Of a stretch of 64,000 nucleotides of DNA, positions 57,200 through 64,000 are shown piece after piece. The stretch spans positions 8,928,001-8,992,000 of the forward strand of contig OY821751.1 of NCBI GenBank assembly GCA_963682055.1, read 5' to 3'. Within the stretch, counting starts at the first letter, position 1, and each line of letters opens with the position of its first letter. The DNA is from Primula veris. Its lineage: Eukaryota > Streptophyta > Magnoliopsida > Ericales > Primulaceae. A program made the translations under genes and the position numbers. Under the pieces are notes generated by a model. It searched no databases. It was given only the letters and a program-made list of their open reading frames with translations, and was not told the origin of the DNA.

Positions 57200-57214
57200 T
57201 TTATCTCCCCCTAT
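57200..57214 (-). other. Polypurine tract of the right-hand Sirevirus element
   Basis: The minus strand reads TATGACAAATAGGGGGAGAT, the Sirevirus-type GTCAT/GACAA plus G-rich purine arrangement. It follows the third ORF directly, which places that ORF inside the element. Confidence 0.6.
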
Positions 57215-57233
57215 TTGTCATAAACCAGACAAA

Positions 57234-58514
57234 CTAATCACGAGTTATGTCTGACTGAGGTGGTCTTTCCCTAAGAGGTGTGTCTCTGACTATGTCTTCA
57301 TCTTCTTCCTCACTGCTTATTGAGAAGCCATCATCACTATGAGTTGCATCACTATCCCCATCATCCTCACTCTCTATGAGATTCATCAGGAGCTTCTTGA
57401 TTTGATAATCATCAGCATCCAGTTCAGCTCTGCTTTTTTCATTGTAGGCCAACTTTTGTTGTAGATACCACCTCACACCTTTCTTCTTCTCTGAAGGAGC
57501 ACTAGAGGTCTCCTTTTCATTTCCTTTTTCTCCAGAAATGTCATTGGCATGTCCTTCCTTTAGCAGTTTAGCAGAAATATACAGGGCAGAGTGACAATCT
57601 GTGATTGGTTCAGTGGAGACTCTAATAGGAGAAGTGCTAGATAAATGTGAGACTTGAGACAGAATGACCCCAGATATCAAACAAGGGAATGGGAGCAGAA
57701 TAGAGGGTGAATTGGTGTCACTGAATTCTCTAATGAGATTGAATACATGATTACCAAAGTTAATTGGCAAAGATGACATGATTTTATAGAGAAATACAGC
57801 CATATCCTTGTTTACTTTAGAGGGCTGCTTAGTGGGAGTCCAATTAAACCTAGCTATTTTGTGTAACACAGAAGCACACAAAGTAAGAGAGGAGGTCTTA
57901 ATGGAAGTACCATCATATCTATTATTCTTTCCAGTGAGAACCAGAGCAATGACTTCCATGTCATACTCATCACTATTAACAGTAGGACTAGGTGAACCTA
58001 GAAAATCATTGATTAACTTAGGGGTAAAATCTAGAGTTACACCCCTCAAAAATACTCTGCCATAGGCAGGATCACCCTCAGCAAAGACATTGCTTCCTAA
58101 ATTAGCATAGAATTCTTTAATCAGACCAGGATAATAAGAGTTAGCATAGCAAATAGTTCTATCAAAGCCAACAGCAGTCAGCAATTTTTCAACATGCACC
58201 TGTATATGTGGATAACTGACCAAATTAAGCTTCCTTTCACAGTGAATTTCCCTGCTAGCAAAGGCCCTACACTTCCTATACATTTTCCTACTCCAGAACC
58301 TTGGATCAACCTCATTAAACCTAGGAGTATAAGTAAAACCAACAGAAACATGATCATCCGCTAGATGTCTCCTAGCACGCTTTTTAGTCCTATGTTTCTT
58401 AGAAGAAGAGGACTCACTTACCTTTGATTTAGAGCTAGGACTTGTTTGGGATTTAGACAAGAAATCCCTAAGAGTACAATCATCATCAATGTTGAGGTTT
58501 GGGTTTGTAGACAT
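57234..58514 (-). CDS. Third ORF of the Sirevirus-type element (putative plant transposon protein domain), 426 aa
   Basis: An intact 426-codon frame. It starts MSTNPNLNIDDDCTLRDF, has a Ser/Lys-rich basic segment (KSQTSPSSKSK...KKHRTKKRARR), then a globular region (about 60-230: RFWSRKMYRKCRAF, ERKLNLVSYPHIQVHVEKLL, YYPGLIKEFYANLGS, VFLRGVTLDFTPKLINDFLG) of the kind annotated as a putative plant transposon protein domain. It ends in a strongly acidic tail (SEDDGDSDATHSDDG...EEEDEDI). No membrane segment or signal peptide is visible, so env-like by position does not mean env-like by structure. It lies between pol and the polypurine tract, same strand, 987 bp after pol. A TATA-like TATTTATA on the minus strand (58651-58658) and a CT-rich leader precede it, suggesting separate expression. 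Function unknown. Confidence 0.7.
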   Translation of the reverse strand: MSTNPNLNIDDDCTLRDFLSKSQTSPSSKSKVSESSSSKKHRTKKRARRHLADDHVSVGFTYTPRFNEVDPRFWSRKMYRKCRAFASREIHCERKLNLVSYPHIQVHVEKLLTAVGFDRTICYANSYYPGLIKEFYANLGSNVFAEGDPAYGRVFLRGVTLDFTPKLINDFLGSPSPTVNSDEYDMEVIALVLTGKNNRYDGTSIKTSSLTLCASVLHKIARFNWTPTKQPSKVNKDMAVFLYKIMSSLPINFGNHVFNLIREFSDTNSPSILLPFPCLISGVILSQVSHLSSTSPIRVSTEPITDCHSALYISAKLLKEGHANDISGEKGNEKETSSAPSEKKKGVRWYLQQKLAYNEKSRAELDADDYQIKKLLMNLIESEDDGDSDATHSDDGFSISSEEEDEDIVRDTPLRERPPQSDITRD

Positions 58515-58650
58515 GGTTTCAACTAGGGTTGTAACTGGATTTAGAACTTCGCAGTGGGTTTTACAGAGAACTTAGGGTTTCTGTTTAATAGAAGGAGAGA
58601 GAGAGTAATTGTGATTATTGTGATTGATTTGGGATATTAAAAGAGTTTAG

Positions 58651-58658
58651 TATAAATA
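58651..58658 (-). promoter_or_regulatory. TATA-like site upstream of the third ORF
   Basis: The minus strand reads TATTTATA about 137 bp before the ATG, followed by a CT-rich stretch (ACTCTCTCTCTCCTTC) typical of a plant leader. This is a weak match to the consensus. Confidence 0.35.
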
Positions 58659-59500
58659 GTAATTAAGCCCAAATCTTTTCGTAATAGGAAAAAGATACAC
58701 TCAAATCAAATATGAAACAGATTTTGCTAAAAAAATGGAAATTTCTTATCAACAGAAATTTGAAAAAATTAATCACACTGAAATTGCGAAGGAAACAGTT
58801 TTCAACAAGATAAATTCAGCAAATAATAAAGATAAACATTCATTGTAAACAGATTTATCCATAATTTGAATATTTAGAAGTTGAAGTTCTTAAGGAAATT
58901 TGACTTGTTTCAAGAAAAAATATAGCAGTTATAAAATATAGGACGTTAGAAAGCAATAATCTAGCCATTTACTCAAGAAGATACATTTATCATAGAATAA
59001 CTTTAATAGAAATTAGATTTTAAGAGCTTAAGTTGAGCAAATTCATTTTCATCTCTACACAAAAACTAGTTTGATGATCTCAGCAAGGAAAGAGTATAAG
59101 TGATGTCAAAATTAACAAGACTTTGTCTTGGATTTTTCATTTTAGTAGATCACTGTAATGTGAGGTATAGATGGTACATCAACCTGTGGAAAATCACTGA
59201 ATTTTTCAGTATTATGAGTATGAGGTTTCAACTGATGTTGCAACTGAGCTTGCAACCAGTGTTATGAGCATGTGGTTTCAACCAAGGTTGCAACTGAACT
59301 TGCAACCACTATGTAAAAAGTGCACTTTGTGCTTGGAACTCTATTACCAGAGAGGTTTTGAGACAAGTAACCTCACTTCTGTTTTTGAAACACCAAAAAG
59401 CGGCTTTTTCAAGTTAAAAACTTCAAAACTCAATCAAGACTTACCTCTAGAAATAAAAAGTATTAAAGGTACTCAAAATAGACATACATAGCAAGAGTAT
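58659..59500. other. Spacer between third ORF and pol, with GTTGCAAC repeats
   Basis: No coding sequence. Two copies of a ~45-bp unit (GGTTTCAACTGATGTTGCAAC / GGTTTCAACCAAGGTTGCAAC, each followed by TGAGCTTGCAACC-type sequence) lie at about 59224-59310. They resemble the 54-bp array of the solo LTRs. Confidence 0.55.
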
Positions 59501-62500
59501 TCAATTAGATCCATAGTGACATACCTCTATATCACTTCTTAAATATTCAAATTTATTAGTATCAAGGGGCTTTGTGAAAATATCAGCTAATTGTTTTTCA
59601 GTTGAAACATGTTCTAAAATTAAGCTTTTTCCTTCAACTAGTTCTCTGATAAAATGATGCCTTAGATCAATATGTTTAGTTCTGGAATGTTGAACTGGAT
59701 TCTTTGCTAAATCTATAGCACTTTTGTTATCACAAAACAAAGTTAATATTTCTTGCTTAACATTATAGTCACTTAACATCTGTTTCATCCAAATAAGTTG
59801 AGTACATCCACTACCAGCTGCAATATATTCTGCCTCAGCAGTAGATAAAGAAATATAATTTTGCTTTTTACTAAACCAAGAAACAAGGTTGTTCCCAAAA
59901 TAAAAACAACCACCAGAAGTACTCTTCATATCATCTATATTTCCTGCCCAATCTGCATCACAGTAGCCACTCAGAAAATGGTTTGTGTCTCTAGAGTACC
60001 ATAGGCCTAGGTGGATTGTTCCTTTTACATACCTTAAGATCCTTTTGACAGCTAGAAGATGAGGTTCTAAATGGTTTGCCTGATACCTGGCACATACTCC
60101 TACACTTAAGCACAAATCTGGTGACTTCCAATCATGGATCTATAAAGACTAGGACAGACACTTTTACCTTTATCATTTTTGAACAGTTTAAGGGTGGTAC
60201 TCATAGGGGTTATTTTCTCTTTACTTTCACTTAGACCAAACTTTTTAACCAGATTATCTGCATACTTACTCTGACATAAAAATATGCCTTTTTCATTCTG
60301 TTTAACTTGCAATCCTAGAAAGTAAGTTAATTCACCACCACCACTCATTTCAAATTCATTCTTCATATCAGAAATGAATTCATCTATCCTTTTATTAGAA
60401 GTGGAGCCAAATACAATGTCATCAACATAGATTTGAGTAATGATTATATCTTTTGTAGTTTTCTTAGTAAACAGAGTTTTATCAACTCCCCCTCTGTTAA
60501 AACCTTTTTCAATCAAGAACTTGGTTAATCTGTCATACCAAGCTCTAGGAGCTTGCTTTAGACCATACAAGGTCTTTTTAAGCAGATAAACATGTTCAGG
60601 AAACTTAGGATCTTCAAATCCCTTAGGTTGACAAACATAAACCTCTTCATTAATCACACCATTCAGAAAAGCACTCTTAATGTCAAGTTGAAACAATTTA
60701 AAATCATACAGACATGCAAGAGAGAGTAGCATTCTAATGGATTCAATTCTAGCTACTGGTGCAAAGGTTTCATCAAAGTCAATTCCCTCAATTTGTGTAT
60801 AACCCTGAGCTACCAACCTGGCTTTATTCCTGATAATCACTCCATCTTCATTACTTTTATTTCTAAAGATCCATTTAGTCCCTATCATATTTTTATTAGA
60901 AGGTCTGGGTACTAAAGTGCATATATCATTTCTCTCAAATTGGGACAATTCATCTTGCATAGCTAAAATCCATTCACTATCTTCTAAAGCTTCTTTTATA
61001 TTCTTAGGTTCTAACTGAGAAATATAACAAGCAAAGTGAACAACATTATTTCTTTTACCTCTGGTTTTCATACCTGAAGCTACTTCTCCTATGACATTGT
61101 CAAGAGAATGATTTTTCTGAGTCCTTACATAGCGAGGCTTGCTAGTTGACTGAACATGAGAGCTTTCTTCTTCTTCTTCAGACTCAGTAGTATTCTGGGT
61201 TTTAACCTCAGTTGCAACTGGACTTTCAACCACTGTTGGACTGCTTGTTTGCTGACTTTCTTCAGTTTGATTTCTTGTCATTTCTGACCCTTCATTATCA
61301 CCTGTAGTCTCATCCACATCTTTGAAGTCATCAAATATAACATTATAAGATTCCATAACACAGTTTGTTCTTAGATTAAAAACTCTAAAAGCTCTACTAT
61401 TCTGAGCATAACCAAGAAAGATCCCTTTATCACTCTTAGAATCAAATTTTCCAAGATGTTCTCTATCTCTAAGTATGTAGCAAACACACCCAAAAACTTG
61501 AAAATACTTAACATTGGGTTTTCTACCTTTCCATATTTCATAAGCAGTCATGGAAGTGCCTTTAGTAATGTAAACTCTATTAACTATATGACAGGCAGTA
61601 TTAACAGCTTCAGCCCAAAATCTGTTGGCAAGTTTCTTAGAATTAAGCATGAATCTAGCCATTTCCTGAATGGTTCTATTCTTTCTTTCAACTATGCCAT
61701 TTTGCTGTGGAGTTTTAGGAGCAGAGAACTCATGACTAATACCTAAGGAGTTGCAAAATTCTCTAAACTTACTGTTTTCAAATTCTGTTCCATGATCACT
61801 TCTGACCCTAGCAATATTACCACTGGTTGAGCCTTTTTCAAGTTGGAGTTTTAAGGAGAGAGTTTTAAAGAGATCAAAAATTTCAGACTTGTCTTTTAAG
61901 AAAACTACCCAAGAGTATCTAGAGAAATCATCTACAACTACCAAAATGTACTTCTTGCCACCTATACTGGCAGTTTGCATAGGGCCCATTAAGTCAATAT
62001 GAAGAAGTTCTAGGACTCTCTTAGTGTAGATTTGACTAGTACTTTTATGAGTACTCTTTGTTTGTTTGCCAACAGCACAATCACCACAGATACTTTGAGT
62101 TTTAGCACTAAGTTTAGGAATACCTCTTATCAATTCTTCTTTAACCAGCTTATCTAAGGTTTTGTAATTCACATGACCAAGCCTTTTATGCCAAATATCA
62201 ACATTATTAGTAATGGCTTGATTACACCTATTCTGAGGCAATTCTTTTTCAGCTTTTTCAAAAACATAGCAGCTGTTTGTTGATCTAACTCCAGTCATGA
62301 CCAAATCATTGTTAAGATCAGTAATTAGACACCTATCTTTGTTAAATTTAACAATCATCTTGTTGTCACACAGTTGACTAATACTAATAAGATTAGCTTT
62401 TAGACCATCTACAAGAAAAACATCATCAATATTAGGCATTCCAGGTTTGTTTAAGGTACCTTTACCAACAATTTTACCTGTATCTCCACCTCCAAACACA

Positions 62501-62622
62501 ACAGTGTTTCCTGTAAGATTAATGACATTTTTTAGAAAACCTGCAGTATCTGTCATGTGCTTAGAGTAACCACTGTCAAAATACCAATCATTAGAAGTAA
62601 CAGCATTTAAAGAGGTAATCAC
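59501..62622 (-). pseudogene. Sirevirus-type pol (protease, integrase, reverse transcriptase, RNase H), frameshifted
   Basis: The main frame 62622-60106 (838 codons) has protease (WYFDSG), the integrase HHCC finger (HKRLGH...CGDCAVGK), an integrase core with D (HIDLMGP), D (VRSDHGTEF) and E (NGIVERKNR), then reverse transcriptase (WIFRNKSNEDG, AFLNG, YGLKQAPRAWYD, YVDDIVFGS). It stops after YRSMIGS. The RNase H frame 60115-59501 picks up at CLSVGVCARYQA with CDADWAGN, STAEAEYIAA, CDNKSAIDL and RTKHIDLRHHF. About 20-25 bases appear to be missing at the junction, shifting the frame between RT and RNase H. Residues of each active site are otherwise present. Sirevirus placement rests on FGCVCYILRDREHLGKFD-type motifs and the third ORF downstream. 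The element's 5' LTR lies beyond the window. Confidence 0.92.
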
Positions 62623-62670
62623 AGCTTTGTTATTAGCAATTAAGGCAGATTTTTCCTTAACTTTTCAGAC

Positions 62671-64000
62671 CTAGTGCAAATTTTTATTGACAGAAGCCAA
62701 CCAGTTTTTCTGAGAAATATACTTTATGTTCCTTTTTAAATAACACTGGATTTCTAAATGACCAGATCTTTTACAGAAGTTACATAGTTTAGTTCTAAAA
62801 GTAGATTTAACCTCAAGGTTATTCAGTTTTTTCTTGGTTGCACCTGTGGTTGCAACTGTACTTCTAACATCTCTGGTTGCAACTGTACTTCTAACATCTC
62901 TGGTTGCAACTGTACTTCTAACCTTATTGTTAATAACATGAGTTTCAGCTTTAACAAGTGCTTTAACAAGTGCTTTAACAAAGGTGGTTTTTCCAGTGTT
63001 TTCATGGCCATAATAACCTAAGCCACTGTTATCTTTAGAGGCTCTAGAATAGGACAGCATGTTATCTAATTTTTCTGAGGCAGAAACATTCAGCAGTTTT
63101 ATTTGCTTTTTAGTTTCAGTAAGTTCAACTAGCTGTTTGTTGAGTTGCTCAGTAAGACTTTTAACTTCATTCTTTAGATTAACATTAAGTTTGCTCAAGA
63201 TCACGGATTGCTTACTCATGCAATGATACTTTTCATAAAGGACAAGATATTGCTGAGTAATGTTTTCATCTGAGGGTTCTTCCTCATCACTGCTATAGGT
63301 TTTAAGGGCAGTTGTAACTATGGTTGAAACAGACTCACAGTCACTTTCATAAGTAGGTTCTATTTCAGTGGTTATTCCCATAAAATTAACAAAATTAGAA
63401 TCATCCTCTTCATCACTGTTGCTCTCAGAATTACTATCACTGTGAGTGGTTATATAAGCATTTTTGTTCCTTTTTAAAGTATTTGCACACTCAGACTGAA
63501 TGTGACCAAAACCTCTACATTCTCTGCATTGAATTTCTCTAGGCTTGTAATCTTTGTTATCCTTCTCTTTAGGATTCCACTTTCCTGTAGAATTATTATT
63601 GAACCTAGATTCTGACTTAACTTGATTATCCCTTTTCTGAAAGTTTTTAGACGTCCCAGTATCATCCTGTTTTTTCTTATAAAACTTTTTGTAAACCTTT
63701 TTAGCAAAGAAGGCTAACTGTTCTCCATCACTCATTTTTTCACAGACATTAGGTTCAGATTTCTTAGCCTGAAATGCTATTCCCTTTTCTGGTCTCTTAT
63801 GTTTGAAGAATTTTAGCTCATGAGTGCTTATATTTCCTATAAGTTCTTCAAGTTTAAGATTATCTAAGTCTGTTGACTCTTCAATAGCAGTAACCTTAGA
63901 ATTTTCTTAACAAGTTTAGCATCACTGTATTTTTCACCTAAGGTTCCAGCTTGATGGGCAATATGACAAATCCTGCCATTAAATTATTCAATAGTTTCAT
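62671..64000 (-). pseudogene. Sirevirus-type gag, 3' part, damaged; continues beyond the window
   Basis: The long frame 63735-62671 holds two CCHC knuckles (CRECRGFGHIQSEC and CNFCKRSGHLEIQC), separated by acidic and coiled-coil segments and a threefold 30-bp repeat encoding RSTVATRDV (62838-62925). Upstream to 64000 the homology continues (FNGRICHIAHQAG, LGEKYSDAKLVKKIL, VTAIEESTDLDNLKLEELIG) but with a stop near 63985 and a frame change near 63893. Gag ends at TAG 62671-62673, followed in the same frame by TGA at 62665-62667, and pol then continues in that frame. Gag would form the particle and bind RNA. The N-terminus lies outside the window. Confidence 0.88.
62838..62925 (-). repeat. Tandem 30-bp repeat in gag with GTTGCAAC core
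   Basis: Three copies of GGTTGCAACTGTACTTCTAAC plus CATCTCT (plus-strand reading) lie in the gag frame and encode repeated RSTVATRDV. The GTTGCAAC core also occurs in the spacer at 59.2 kb, in pol (61.21 kb) and in the solo LTR arrays. Confidence 0.8.

Overview
This is a 64 kb piece of a plant nuclear genome, most likely a eudicot. The evidence is three split genes with plant-type introns (L2HGDH, an LRR1-type short LRR protein, a ZIFL1-type transporter), a nuclear tRNA-Phe, TTTAGGG telomere-type repeats, and plant transposon families (Sirevirus/Copia, MULE with a plant mobile domain gene, PIF/Harbinger, MITEs). I cannot name the species. The intergenic DNA is AT-rich and made mostly of mobile-element remains.

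Layout. 1-3 kb: a decayed PIF/Harbinger transposase and its Myb/SANT-like partner ORF. 3.6-4.75 kb: a solo LTR with a perfect 5-bp target duplication. 5.4-6.85 kb: a multi-exon gene remnant, possibly DUF724-like, with one internal stop. 8.2-18.3 kb: L2HGDH on the minus strand, six exons whose phases all agree (440 aa). Its last intron holds a complete gag-only Sirevirus-like element (8386-13320, TSD AGGCT). 19.0 kb: tRNA-Phe(GAA). 19.9-29.3 kb: a large Mutator-like unit with arrays of CCGTA...TACGG palindromes at each end and in the middle. It carries a MULE transposase fused to an OTU protease-like domain, a four-exon plant mobile domain gene, and about 600 bp of interstitial telomere-like repeat. 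34-39.7 kb: the LRR1-type gene on the plus strand (213 aa), whose first exon is duplicated nearby. 40.4 kb: a foldback MITE with a 9-bp TSD. 44.4-50.8 kb: ZIFL1 on the plus strand, 17 exons, 474 aa. 54-56.6 kb: a degenerate ~85-bp satellite split by a second solo LTR. 57.2-64 kb: a damaged Sirevirus-type element on the minus strand (gag, pol, and a third ORF in the env-like position), running off the right edge.

The three host genes are unrelated housekeeping, signalling and transport genes and form no pathway. The most interesting content is in the mobile elements: the composite MULE with OTU and PMD genes and its three palindrome arrays; the hairpin-repeat array just upstream of the TATA box in the LTR of the intronic Sirevirus; the duplicated first exon of the LRR gene; and the third ORF of the right-hand Sirevirus. 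Exon coordinates were deduced by hand from GT-AG sites and reading-frame continuity; no transcript data or database search was used.
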